From positions 25,727 through 89,726 of the IMG/VR virus record IMGVR_UViG_3300026118_000001: a DNA stretch of 64,000 bases, one strand, 5' to 3'. Below are positions 52,562 to 59,434 of this stretch, piece after piece. Every line of letters begins with the position of its first letter. Within the stretch, counting starts at the first letter, position 1. Source of the stretch: a virus. A program made the position numbers and the translations under genes. Under the pieces are notes generated by a model. The model saw only the letters and a list, made by a program, of their open reading frames with translations, did not search any database and was not told the DNA's origin.

Positions 52562-53000
52562 ATACTTACATACCAAGGCTCATAACACTTTAAGGTGGTA
52601 ACTCTGGAGTAATAGATATACGCTTAAAAATACTAGTTTGGATAAGTGTACATTATTACGAGATAGAGAAAAATAAACTTTACAACTTTGAGCCGCGGTG
52701 CCATATTACAGGCTAAACATTGATCCTGATGTAAATTAATCTGGGACAATCAGATAGAGGTGCTAGAATAATTTCTCTTAATTGAGGCTTATAAAAGCTT
52801 AAAACTGCCAGTAGTGATACTGAATAAAGAATTGATTATATATCAATAGAATAACTCTAATTTACATAAAGATACTAATAGAAATATTAGATGTGTTGTT
52901 CCCTTGAGAAAGGGATTATTAACCCAAGAGAGAGAAGGTTATGCTCTACAACACAAATGAGCTCACTACTTACCTGTAAGGTGGAGTAGTTTTTATTTAA
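52562..53000 (+). ncRNA. Candidate large structured RNA between two homing endonuclease genes
   Basis: About 440 bases without a frame. Helices seen: GGCTCA/TGAGCC (52577-52582/52689-52694); TACGCTT/AAGTGTA (52619-52625/52644-52650); ATCTG-GGACAAT-CAGAT (52739-52755); AGGCTT-ATAA-AAGCTT (52785-52800); CAGTA-GTGA-TACTG (52809-52822, GNRA loop); ATTGAT/ATCAAT (52831-52847); and a three-way unit GTGTTGT/ACAACAC (52893-52899/52948-52954) holding CCCTT-GAGA-AAGGG (GNRA loop) and AACC/GGTT. This density of hairpins fits an ornate non-coding RNA or an intron core; neither is proven. Confidence 0.55.
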
Positions 53001-53011
53001 AAAAGTAAAAA

Positions 53012-53419
53012 ATGGAACAATGGAAAGATGTCCCAAACTATGAAAACTTATATCAAATAAGCAATTTTGGCAATGCAAGAAGTTTAGACAGATGTTCTAA
53101 AAACAAGGTTTTATTAAAAGGCAAACCAATTAAATTAAACGCAGATAAATTTGGATATTTTAGATTTACAGTAACTAAAGGAAATTCAAGTAAAACATTA
53201 AGAATACATAGGTTAGTTGGAGAATTATTCATACCTAACCCTTTTAATTTGCCTCAATTAAATCATAAAAATGGGAATAAAGAAGATAATTGTAAAGATA
53301 ATTTAGAATGGTGTTCTGATTCAGATAACAAGAAACATGCTTATAGTATTGGTTTAATGAAATCAGGTAATCAATATAGTAAAAATAAAACTAGAGCTAA
53401 TTTGCCTAGATATTGTTAA
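53012..53419 (+). CDS. NUMOD4-HNH homing endonuclease
   Basis: The 135-residue protein starts with a NUMOD4 unit (EQWKDVPNYENLYQISNFGN, ARSLDR) and continues with an HNH domain: IHRLVGELFIPNP, LNHKNGNKEDN, NLEWCSDSDNKKHAYSIG. Members cut DNA site-specifically and move themselves. It ends soon after the HNH part (NLPRYC) and lacks the C-terminal DNA-binding repeats many relatives have, so it may be trimmed. Confidence 0.88.
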   Translation: MEQWKDVPNYENLYQISNFGNARSLDRCSKNKVLLKGKPIKLNADKFGYFRFTVTKGNSSKTLRIHRLVGELFIPNPFNLPQLNHKNGNKEDNCKDNLEWCSDSDNKKHAYSIGLMKSGNQYSKNKTRANLPRYC

Positions 53420-53426
53420 TTATTTC

Positions 53427-53468
53427 TAGCTTTTCAAAGAAGCAGCTTATAATTAATCTGAAAAGCTA
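53427..53468 (+). terminator. Stem-loop after HNH gene
   Basis: TAGCTTTTC (53427-53435) pairs perfectly with GAAAAGCTA (53460-53468) around 24 bases. No T run follows, so it may be an RNA-stability element rather than a terminator. Confidence 0.45.
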
Positions 53469-53544
53469 CAACTATTAAAGTTAAGTATTTATACTAAACA
53501 ATGTGATTTAGAGGAAAATAGTAGCATTATAAGTAGATTTGATG

Positions 53545-53608
53545 ACACTGGTAGTTAAGTTAGAACAAAATATACAGTGAAGTTGAAAGTCTTGTTCTAC
53601 ACCAGTGT
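53545..53608 (+). other. Two stacked stems upstream of 53633 gene
   Basis: ACACTGGT/ACCAGTGT (53545-53552/53601-53608) encloses TAGAACAA/TTGTTCTA (53561-53568/53592-53599), both perfect 8-bp helices, 25 bases before a start codon. Likely a structured leader. Confidence 0.6.
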
Positions 53609-53632
53609 AAAAACCATAGAAATGATAAACAA

Positions 53633-53788
53633 ATGAAAACAATTAAAAACTTATTAAATTGTATATTTATATTATTATTTGTTATAATAGCTTCATTTTT
53701 AATTACTTCTGATATTAACAAAGAACAAGCTAAATCAAAAATAATAGAAATACCTTTTATAAAATGTTACAAATATGGATATAACTAA
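53633..53788 (+). CDS. 51-residue membrane protein
   Basis: The frame encodes a basic start (MKTIKNLLN) and one span (CIFILLFVIIASFLITS), then NKEQAKSKIIEIPFIKCYKY. Its stop lies 14 bases inside the next gene. Confidence 0.5.
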   Translation: MKTIKNLLNCIFILLFVIIASFLITSDINKEQAKSKIIEIPFIKCYKYGYN

Positions 53789-54014
53789 AATAAGATATTT
53801 AAAAGCAATAGAAAATTATAATGGTTATATTATGAAGAATGTTATATATCAATCTTATAATATTGGTATAGTAATTAATAATTCATTAGGTAATCTTAAT
53901 TATAGAATTAATCAGAATCTTTACTTTATCAATGAAAGGGAAGAAGAATATTTTATTGAAGTTACTGAAAAAGAATATAAAAATCAATTTAAGAAAATAA
54001 TACAAATCTATTAA
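53775..54014 (+). CDS. QIY-tail small protein 2
   Basis: The 79-residue protein is Asn/Ile/Tyr-rich and beta-like (YNGYIMKNVIYQSYNIGIVI) and ends YKNQFKKIIQIY. The tail is written ATA-ATA-CAA-ATC-TAT, with codons unlike the other copies, so the match is at protein level. Body family unknown. Confidence 0.65.
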   Translation: MDITKIRYLKAIENYNGYIMKNVIYQSYNIGIVINNSLGNLNYRINQNLYFINEREEEYFIEVTEKEYKNQFKKIIQIY

Positions 54015-54025
54015 AACTAAAAACT

Positions 54026-54187
54026 ATGACACTAATCACATCAAAAAGACCTAGAATTATTGTTCAAAACAAGGTTCTATTAGCTTCTTCTACAGGATAT
54101 AGAGGAAATACAATTAATCAAAATAGAGCATTTAATAGAGCTAATAACTTAGCTATTGGAGTTATTAATGCTTTTAATAAGAAGTAA
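54026..54187 (+). CDS. 53-residue basic protein
   Basis: The frame reads MTLITSKRPRIIVQNKVLLA, then SSTGYRGNTINQNRAFNRAN and ends NAFNKK. Very basic and Asn-rich, suggesting nucleic-acid binding. No acidic residues at all. Confidence 0.5.
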   Translation: MTLITSKRPRIIVQNKVLLASSTGYRGNTINQNRAFNRANNLAIGVINAFNKK

Positions 54188-54189
54188 AA

Positions 54190-54489
54190 ATGAAAACAAA
54201 TAAATTATTAATTATAATAGCAATAGGTATATGGGCTTGGTTTATGCCATTCTTATTTAAAAATCTAGATTTAATAGACCAAATATTATTGTTTATTGGT
54301 GGGAGTTATATAATAGGATTAGGTTTATTTGGTTTAATATTAAATTATAAAAAACAAATAATAAAGTTTATTGGTGATATTATTTATATTAGATATTATC
54401 AAGAAACTAATTTGGCCAATAAATTATTAGTAATTGGATTTCTAAGAGGTATATTTGGATTTAAACTATTTTATTATATAGATTTATGA
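54190..54489 (+). CDS. Membrane protein, two or three spans
   Basis: The 99-residue protein has apolar segments LLIIIAIGIWAWFMPFLF, LLFIGGSYIIGLGLFGLIL and a weaker LLVIGFLRGIFGFKLFYY. Its stop overlaps the next start (ATGA). No family. Confidence 0.5.
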   Translation: MKTNKLLIIIAIGIWAWFMPFLFKNLDLIDQILLFIGGSYIIGLGLFGLILNYKKQIIKFIGDIIYIRYYQETNLANKLLVIGFLRGIFGFKLFYYIDL

Positions 54490-54719
54490 AGTTATATGCT
54501 AAATGTATAAACAAAGATAATAAAGATTTAACTATTGGTAAAACATATGAATATTTTATTAAAGAAAATAATAATTATAGTTGGATAGAAAACGATGGAA
54601 TAGAAAATGGGTATTCAAATAGTGGTAATAGTTTGGGTTTTTCTAAGATGAAATTTTTAGAATTTTTTAAACCAATTAAATCAATTAAACCAATTAAAAG
54701 AGTAATACAAATTTATTAA
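54486..54719 (+). CDS. QIY-tail small protein 3
   Basis: The 77-residue protein starts MKLYAKCINKDNKDLTIGKT with YEYFI, a compact beta pattern also seen without tail in the gene at 57527-57838. A Lys/Pro linker (KPIKSIKPIKR) precedes the end VIQIY. The linker-plus-tail layout is the clearest of the set. Confidence 0.65.
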   Translation: MKLYAKCINKDNKDLTIGKTYEYFIKENNNYSWIENDGIENGYSNSGNSLGFSKMKFLEFFKPIKSIKPIKRVIQIY

Positions 54720-54762
54720 GAATTTTAAATTAAATAATAACAATTAAAAACAAAAAACAATT

Positions 54763-55251
54763 ATGGCAAAAACAGTAAAAGCAACAAATGAAGTAGCATT
54801 ATCAGGACAATTTAATATTACTGAAGAAGGAATTCCAGCAATGTTAAAACAAATTACTGAAAGAATTTCTCAATTAACAGGCAGTAAAGAGAAAAAATCA
54901 AGACTTAGTGGTCAATTAATGGGAGAAACTCTTTCAGAAGTTAAAGATGTTAATAAACTTCAAGAATTATATGCTTATATTACAAAAAAAGGTGCAGCAA
55001 TTGAAGAAAATAGAGATAAATTTCTTGCTGTATCTCCAATACAATTGAAAGAGTATATAGAAGAAGGTGGAACTGTTGCTGAATGGCAAGAAGCTATTTT
55101 AGAACAATATGCTAATGTAACTCATGAAGAAGAATTACAGAAATTAAAGAAAACTAAAATAGCTTTAGAAGAATGTCTTTCTGAAGAAGCTAAAAAGAAA
55201 GCAAGATTAGAAAGTATTGGTGTTACATTAAAAGAAATTTTAAATAAATAG
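54763..55251 (+). CDS. Conserved helical protein, replication-region
   Basis: The 162-residue protein is mostly helical, with NITEEGIPAMLKQITERISQ, LSEVKDVNKLQELYAYITKK and a C-terminal coiled coil (EELQKLKKTKIALEECLSEE). Leader is A-rich without Shine-Dalgarno. A clean hairpin terminator follows. Size and isolation suggest strong expression; no function recognised. Confidence 0.6.
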   Translation: MAKTVKATNEVALSGQFNITEEGIPAMLKQITERISQLTGSKEKKSRLSGQLMGETLSEVKDVNKLQELYAYITKKGAAIEENRDKFLAVSPIQLKEYIEEGGTVAEWQEAILEQYANVTHEEELQKLKKTKIALEECLSEEAKKKARLESIGVTLKEILNK

Positions 55252-55261
55252 TTACTAATTA

Positions 55262-55300
55262 ATATAAGAGAATGTAGAAATATGTTCTCTTATATTTTAT
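55262..55300 (+). terminator. Intrinsic terminator
   Basis: ATATAAGAGAA (55262-55272) pairs perfectly over 11 bp with TTCTCTTATAT (55285-55295), 12-nt loop, followed by TTTATATT. It lies 11 bases after the 162-residue gene. Confidence 0.8.
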
Positions 55301-55309
55301 ATTATTATA

Positions 55310-55540
55310 ATGACAAATGAAAAATTATTAATTAAAGCTAGAAGAGATTATCCTATTGGTATTAAATTTATTAGTCCTGAAAATAATAGAACTTATATTA
55401 TAAAAAATGATAGATATTGGATTGGTACTAGTGAATCTATTTTAGCTTCAATTAATGGACATTCTGGAGAATATATTTATTATAATGATAAATGGGCTAA
55501 AATAGTATCAAAACCAAAGAAAATAATTCAGATTTACTAA
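55310..55540 (+). CDS. QIY-tail small protein 4
   Basis: The 76-residue protein (RDYPIGIKFISPENNRTYII, SGEYIYYNDKWAKIV) ends SKPKKIIQIY. The tail codons are ATA-ATT-CAG-ATT-TAC, again different from other copies. Beta-type body with a 'PIGIKF' turn; family unknown. Confidence 0.65.
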   Translation: MTNEKLLIKARRDYPIGIKFISPENNRTYIIKNDRYWIGTSESILASINGHSGEYIYYNDKWAKIVSKPKKIIQIY

Positions 55541-55550
55541 TTTAAACGTC

Positions 55551-55579
55551 TTGTGCTCAACTTAAATGTTGTGTTCTCA
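55551..55579 (+). repeat. Dispersed repeat copy B
   Basis: TTGTGCTCA, then ACTTAAATGT, TG and TGTTCTCA; aligns with 49123-49152 with one gap and a few changes. Intergenic, upstream of the hairpin at 55606-55666. Confidence 0.6.
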
Positions 55580-55605
55580 AAATCAATAGGTAAAGTTGAT
55601 TTATA

Positions 55606-55666
55606 TACAATAACCTTAATAATATTACAATTTAATTTGATATATTGTTTTGGTTATTGTATTTTT
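55606..55666 (+). terminator. Hairpin terminator with long loop
   Basis: TACAATAACC (55606-55615) pairs perfectly with GGTTATTGTA (55652-55661) and is followed by TTTTT. The 36-nt loop is AT-rich with minor inner pairing. Confidence 0.7.
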
Positions 55667-55688
55667 ATTAATATTTAATAATTAATTA

Positions 55689-55982
55689 ATGAAATATAAA
55701 ATAGGAGATATTGTTAAATTTATCAATTTAGATGTAGATTATCGTATAGGAGGTGAATGGGAACATGTTTTTAAAAGAAATAATAAAGAATTAACTATTG
55801 GAGGAAGTTTAATAATAAATAAAGAATATTATAATAAATATTTTGCTAAAATAATTGATATACAAAAAGATGATTATTTAGTAGAATATAAAGATAATTC
55901 TAATAAATTTGTTAGACTTTCATTTAAAGAAAATAGATTTACTTTAGTTAAGCAATATAAACAAATAATTCAAATATATTAA
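55689..55982 (+). CDS. QIY-tail small protein 5 (SH3-like start)
   Basis: The 97-residue protein begins MKYKIGDIVKFINLDVDYRI, a KOW/SH3-barrel-like start, with KIIDIQKDDYLVEYKDN as later strands, and ends VKQYKQIIQIY. The closest parallel here is the gene at 59183-59434 (KFKIGDIVVIDK). The barrel may be a nucleic-acid or protein binding module. Confidence 0.65.
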   Translation: MKYKIGDIVKFINLDVDYRIGGEWEHVFKRNNKELTIGGSLIINKEYYNKYFAKIIDIQKDDYLVEYKDNSNKFVRLSFKENRFTLVKQYKQIIQIY

Positions 55983-55984
55983 CT

Positions 55985-56347
55985 ATGAGTGAAGAAATAA
56001 TAACATTGAATGGTGTCAATTTCAAAATTGATGAAAATAGTAATTTAATAGCTTTCAAAGAATCTAAGAAATCAAAATTATTAAAAAGAAGACAAGAATT
56101 ATATTCTTGGAATTGGTTTTATATGAATTCTAAAGAAAGTTTATATGCTACTAGGTATCATCAAATAGAAGTTATGAAAGATGGAGAAAAATTCATTGAT
56201 GGTGTGTATATAAATGATAATTTAAATTCTCATTATGGTAAAGCTATTTATTATTCTCAAAGATATAAAGATGATAGAGATAAAATAGCAAAAGTAAATT
56301 TAGAAATAGAGAAAAATTGGAATGAATCTAAACCTGTAGAAAAATGA
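55985..56347 (+). CDS. Hypothetical protein
   Basis: The 120-residue protein has a small beta start (IITLNGVNFKIDENSNLIAF), a basic helix (KKSKLLKRRQELYSW) and a helical end (DDRDKIAKVNLEIEKNWNES). Its stop overlaps the lipoprotein start (ATGA). No family. Confidence 0.5.
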   Translation: MSEEIITLNGVNFKIDENSNLIAFKESKKSKLLKRRQELYSWNWFYMNSKESLYATRYHQIEVMKDGEKFIDGVYINDNLNSHYGKAIYYSQRYKDDRDKIAKVNLEIEKNWNESKPVEK

Positions 56348-56553
56348 AAACAAAAATATTAGTGGTATTATTAGCAATATTTTTATGTTCTTGTGAAAGT
56401 TTTATGTTAAGTCCATTGGTGATTACAGGAATTGAGACTAATAATAAAACTAATAATTCTGTTTATAGTGGCTATAGATACATAGTTCATTTAGAAGGAG
56501 GATTAAATTACTTCACAAACAAAAAATATTATATAGGAGATACAATTAAATGA
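56344..56553 (+). CDS. Small lipoprotein
   Basis: The 69-residue protein has a signal peptide and lipobox (VVLLAIFLCSC, modified Cys about 17) and a short beta outer part (YSGYRYIVHLEGGLNYF). A surface-directed early lipoprotein suggests superinfection exclusion, but this is inference. The stop overlaps the next start. Confidence 0.6.
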   Translation: MKTKILVVLLAIFLCSCESFMLSPLVITGIETNNKTNNSVYSGYRYIVHLEGGLNYFTNKKYYIGDTIK

Positions 56554-56639
56554 CAAATGAAGTAATTATAGAAATAGTAGAAACATTTTGTTTAACAATA
56601 GTCTGTATTGCATTTTTTTGGTTTTTAACCAAATTATAA
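56550..56639 (+). CDS. 29-residue membrane peptide
   Basis: The frame encodes MTNEVIIEIVETFCLTIVCI and ends AFFWFLTKL, one span. It is coupled to the lipoprotein gene by ATGA. Confidence 0.4.
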   Translation: MTNEVIIEIVETFCLTIVCIAFFWFLTKL

Positions 56640-56838
56640 AAGTATTAAATAATATATAAATTCTCTATATAGATGGGACAAACCACAGAGATAGTTGTAA
56701 TTGTATATTATTAATAGATATTAGTCTATATCTTTAAAATAAGGACAAATGTGAAACTTATGGCATTATAAATATAAGTGTAAATGATAATAAATTATCA
56801 TAAAAAATAATAAAATATAACAAAAAAACAAAAACATT

Positions 56839-57252
56839 ATGGAAACAGTAAAACCAATTAGAATGTCTGAAATTAAAACAGAAAAAAGAATTAAAGACAC
56901 AAAGAAAAACCGTCAATTTTATACACTTTATTTTATGGATCCAAATAATCCTTTAGCTGAAATGCGTCAAAGGAATGTGTTTCAATCTCATGTAAATGAT
57001 GCTGGAACAGATTGTATTTGGAAATCAGGGGATCCTTCAATAATGAAACAATTTATTGCTGAAAACAGGGAAATTCCTGGTCAATTTTTAAATGTAAAAG
57101 TAGTTCCTTATCAAGTTGGAGAGAGAATGGTAGATAGTTATTCTCTAATATTACTTAGAGGAGAGAAACTAGAAACTATTCTTAAACAACAAGGTCATGT
57201 ATTGGCTACAACTGTTGTTAAAAAACAAGAAGAAGTTCTTAGTTTAAACTAA
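56839..57252 (+). CDS. Hypothetical protein, possibly nucleic-acid binding
   Basis: The 137-residue beta-rich protein contains KNRQFYTLYFMDPNN, EMRQRNVFQSHVND and GQFLNVKVVPYQVGERMV, a pattern compatible with an OB-type fold, and a disordered end with KKQEEVLSLN. A 200-base leader with small hairpins (TCTCT/AGAGA and ACTTAT/ATAAGT) precedes it. A single-strand binding role is a guess from fold and position before polymerase. Confidence 0.5.
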   Translation: METVKPIRMSEIKTEKRIKDTKKNRQFYTLYFMDPNNPLAEMRQRNVFQSHVNDAGTDCIWKSGDPSIMKQFIAENREIPGQFLNVKVVPYQVGERMVDSYSLILLRGEKLETILKQQGHVLATTVVKKQEEVLSLN

Positions 57253-57264
57253 TATAAAATGGTC

Positions 57265-57332
57265 TGTCTAGTAGCTAGCTGGAAAAAGCACGTAGGAATA
57301 TAGATGTATTGGTTCGAGTCCAATCTAGACAG
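57265..57332 (+). tRNA. tRNA-like element with defective anticodon arm
   Basis: TGTCTAG (57265-57271) pairs with CTAGACA (57325-57331) as acceptor stem; TA then GCT-AGCTGGAAAA-AGC resembles a D arm with the GG pair; ATTGG-TTCGAGT-CCAAT (57308-57324) is a perfect T arm. Only 18 bases remain for anticodon arm and variable loop, where about 23 are needed, and no 5-bp stem with T33 can be drawn. It may be a decayed tRNA or a tRNA mimic. Confidence 0.45.
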
Positions 57333-57365
57333 CTTAATTAAATTATTAATTTAAAAATTATAATA

Positions 57366-57530
57366 ATGTTTAAAAAGAATTATAATATAAAACATAGATT
57401 TGATAAAATATATGGTAAATGTTCTTGTGGTAATACTTGGATATTAAGAAAGAATAACAATACAAATATAGATTTTCTTGGATGTTCTAATTATCCTAAA
57501 TGTAAAAATACTAAAAATATAAGTAAATGA
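57366..57530 (+). CDS. Topoisomerase-type zinc-ribbon miniprotein
   Basis: The 54-residue protein has KCSCGNTWILRKNN followed by FLGCSNYPKCKNT, the CxC...GCSNYPxC pattern of the C4 zinc ribbons at the end of type IA topoisomerases, here as a free-standing protein. It likely binds single-stranded nucleic acid. Its stop overlaps the next start (ATGA). Confidence 0.65.
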   Translation: MFKKNYNIKHRFDKIYGKCSCGNTWILRKNNNTNIDFLGCSNYPKCKNTKNISK

Positions 57531-57838
57531 TAGTTAAATGTATAAATGATAAATTTGATGAAGAGAATAAAATTTTAAAAGCTATTAAATTAGTTGGAGA
57601 TGATTACTTAATTCCTAAATTAGATCAAGAATATGAAGTAATTGGTTATGGAGATTTTAAAAAGAGAAAAGGATATTTATTAAAAGAAATTGATACATCA
57701 ATATATGGTGCGCGATTATTTTTTAATGAAGATAATTTTATGATTATAGATGACAGTTTTATGCCTAATATTATATTAGAAGATGGTCATTTAGCAAGAG
57801 AAGTATTATTATATATGGAAATTAATATTAATAAATAA
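57527..57838 (+). CDS. Small beta protein, tail-less relative of the QIY-tail family
   Basis: The 103-residue protein opens MIVKCINDKFDEENKI and has PKLDQEYEVIGYGDFKKRKG, similar in layout to MKLYAKCINKDNKD in the gene at 54486-54719. It ends MEININK without the QIY tail. Function unknown. Confidence 0.5.
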   Translation: MIVKCINDKFDEENKILKAIKLVGDDYLIPKLDQEYEVIGYGDFKKRKGYLLKEIDTSIYGARLFFNEDNFMIIDDSFMPNIILEDGHLAREVLLYMEININK

Positions 57839-57849
57839 AAACTAAAATT

Positions 57850-58023
57850 ATGTTAGAAATAGACTATAAACAAGTAAAAGCTAAAGATTTAAAGAAGTAT
57901 GGAAAATTTATTAAAAAAGAATTGTATTTAAAAGAAGGAATTCATTGTTTACCTAGATTTGAAATTAATTCAGATAAAGTTTTTGTAGTTAATAATAATC
58001 AAACATTAAAAGAAAATGAATGA
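57850..58023 (+). CDS. 57-residue hypothetical protein
   Basis: The frame reads MLEIDYKQVKAKDLKKYGKF, then LKEGIHCLPRFEINS and ends QTLKENE. Its stop overlaps the next start by 8 bases. No family. Confidence 0.45.
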   Translation: MLEIDYKQVKAKDLKKYGKFIKKELYLKEGIHCLPRFEINSDKVFVVNNNQTLKENE

Positions 58024-58219
58024 TATAATTAAAGAAGGTTCTATTATTTTAATAGATAAAGATAAATATTTATATGATCCTGATAAAAAGTTTAAAACTA
58101 CTAAATATAAAATTTTTAGTGGTTGGAATCAACAAGCAATTCAAAGGAATATTAATAATGGAAGCTGGATATATAAAGGAAATTTAAATGAATCTAATAA
58201 AATAATACAAATTTATTAA
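58016..58219 (+). CDS. QIY-tail small protein 6
   Basis: The 67-residue protein (NDIIKEGSIILIDKDKYLYD, NNGSWIYKGNL) ends NESNKIIQIY. It abuts the next tail protein, the only adjacent pair, with stop and start sharing the base at 58219. Compact beta body; family unknown. Confidence 0.65.
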   Translation: MNDIIKEGSIILIDKDKYLYDPDKKFKTTKYKIFSGWNQQAIQRNINNGSWIYKGNLNESNKIIQIY

Positions 58220-58512
58220 TGAATAAAATAAAAGAAAATGATTTTATAGTTAGAACTTGGCCTAGTGGTAAAAAGACTATGGGAAAAGCTATATCCTTAC
58301 ATGGTAAGTTTAGTACTCCTGTGTTATATTTTGAATCATTAGAAACTTATTTTTCTGAAGGTGGTGTTTTAATTAATAATACTTATGGAGAGGTTAAAAA
58401 TAATTATTGTGGAATACCACAAAGACTTGCTGCAAAAAAAGAAATTAATTGGTTTAATAAATATAAAACATTAACTAATTATAAAGAAAAAGAGATAATA
58501 CAGATATATTAA
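58219..58512 (+). CDS. QIY-tail small protein 7
   Basis: The 97-residue protein (KENDFIVRTWPSGKKTMGKA, LYFESLETYFSEGGVLINNT) ends NYKEKEIIQIY. The body has a 'PSGKK' turn and Cys in NNYCGIPQR. It shares only the tail with its neighbour. Confidence 0.65.
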   Translation: MNKIKENDFIVRTWPSGKKTMGKAISLHGKFSTPVLYFESLETYFSEGGVLINNTYGEVKNNYCGIPQRLAAKKEINWFNKYKTLTNYKEKEIIQIY

Positions 58513-58781
58513 TGAATGAAAATTTAATAAAAAATCATTATGAAATAGCATTAAATTTAATTAATTTAAAAGAAATTAAGAAAGCTAAACTTGAATTATA
58601 TAATAAAATGCCAATTGAATTATATGATGAAAGTTTAGATATTCTTAATAATAGAAATTTAAAGTTTAAGAATAGAAAGCTTAAACAATTAATTGAAAAT
58701 GTACACAGTTTAATTAATGATTATAATGAACAAGAGAAAGAATCAAATATTAACGATAATAATATAAACTTTTTAATATGA
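58512..58781 (+). CDS. Helical hypothetical protein
   Basis: The 89-residue protein is helical and charged (HYEIALNLINLKEIKKAKLE, RKLKQLIENVHSLINDYNEQ). Start and stop overlap neighbours. No family. Confidence 0.5.
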   Translation: MNENLIKNHYEIALNLINLKEIKKAKLELYNKMPIELYDESLDILNNRNLKFKNRKLKQLIENVHSLINDYNEQEKESNINDNNINFLI

Positions 58782-59008
58782 TGGAAGTATTAGTTAAGCA
58801 TCCATCTGGTAATCAAATGAAAGCTTGTGATGAGTGTAAATATAGAACTTTAAATTGTAATGGTCCTCATAGGAAGATAAATATTATGACTTGTCCTGCA
58901 AATAATGGAGAATATTATGAACCAGATAATATAAAACAAAATCCAAAAGAAGTTAATAATGATTATACATATTTAATTAAAATATTAAAAAAATATAATA
59001 TAAAATGA
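58778..59008 (+). CDS. Cys-cluster hypothetical protein
   Basis: The 76-residue protein has CDECKYRTLNCNGPHR and MTCPANNGEYY, four to five Cys plus His that could bind zinc, and a helical end (YTYLIKILKKYNIK). Coupled to both neighbours by ATGA overlaps. Confidence 0.55.
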   Translation: MMEVLVKHPSGNQMKACDECKYRTLNCNGPHRKINIMTCPANNGEYYEPDNIKQNPKEVNNDYTYLIKILKKYNIK

Positions 59009-59196
59009 AATATATAACAAGAATAATAGTATTACCATTTGTATTTGCAATAATATTTACAGCTTATGTAGTTCATGCTTTTAATAATACTAGATTATTT
59101 CTATTATATGGTGGAGAATGGAATACATATACTAAAGATGATAAGGTTACAATGCAAAAGATTTATTTAAAATTAAAAGAAAATGAACAAATTTAA
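59005..59196 (+). CDS. Membrane-anchored hypothetical protein
   Basis: The 63-residue protein has an N-terminal span (IIVLPFVFAIIFTAYVVHAF) followed by a polar segment (YTKDDKVTMQKIYLKLKE). Overlaps the next gene by 14 bases. Confidence 0.5.
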   Translation: MKYITRIIVLPFVFAIIFTAYVVHAFNNTRLFLLYGGEWNTYTKDDKVTMQKIYLKLKENEQI

Positions 59197-59434
59197 AATT
59201 GGTGATATAGTAGTTATTGATAAGTCTTTATTTGATAAATCATTTTATAAAGAAGTAAAAATGTATTCTTCTCCTTTCTTAGAAGAACATTGGAAATATA
59301 CTATATCTGACATAAATAGTAATGGAAATGGGATGAAAAATGGATTTGTAAGATTAGAAGAAGATAATAGTTGTAATAATCATCCTTATGATATATTTAA
59401 ATTAGTTAAACCAAGAATATGTCAAATATATTAA
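59183..59434 (+). CDS. QIY-tail small protein 8 (SH3-like start, CQIY end)
   Basis: The 83-residue protein begins MNKFKIGDIVVIDKSLFDKS, like the gene at 55689-55982, has HWKYTISDINSNGNGMKNG, and ends FKLVKPRICQIY. This is the only tail with Cys in place of Ile. The tail coding sequence also contains the start codon of DNA polymerase (59419) in another frame, so both are constrained. Confidence 0.65.
   Translation: MNKFKIGDIVVIDKSLFDKSFYKEVKMYSSPFLEEHWKYTISDINSNGNGMKNGFVRLEEDNSCNNHPYDIFKLVKPRICQIY

Noticed and set aside
52739-52770. GGGACAATCAG as P4/P6 core of a second group I intron, permuted after the GIY-YIG gene
   Set aside because: The segment folds as a simple ATCTG/CAGAT hairpin, and no P3 partner, P1 or splice sites could be found. 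Kept only as a remote option.
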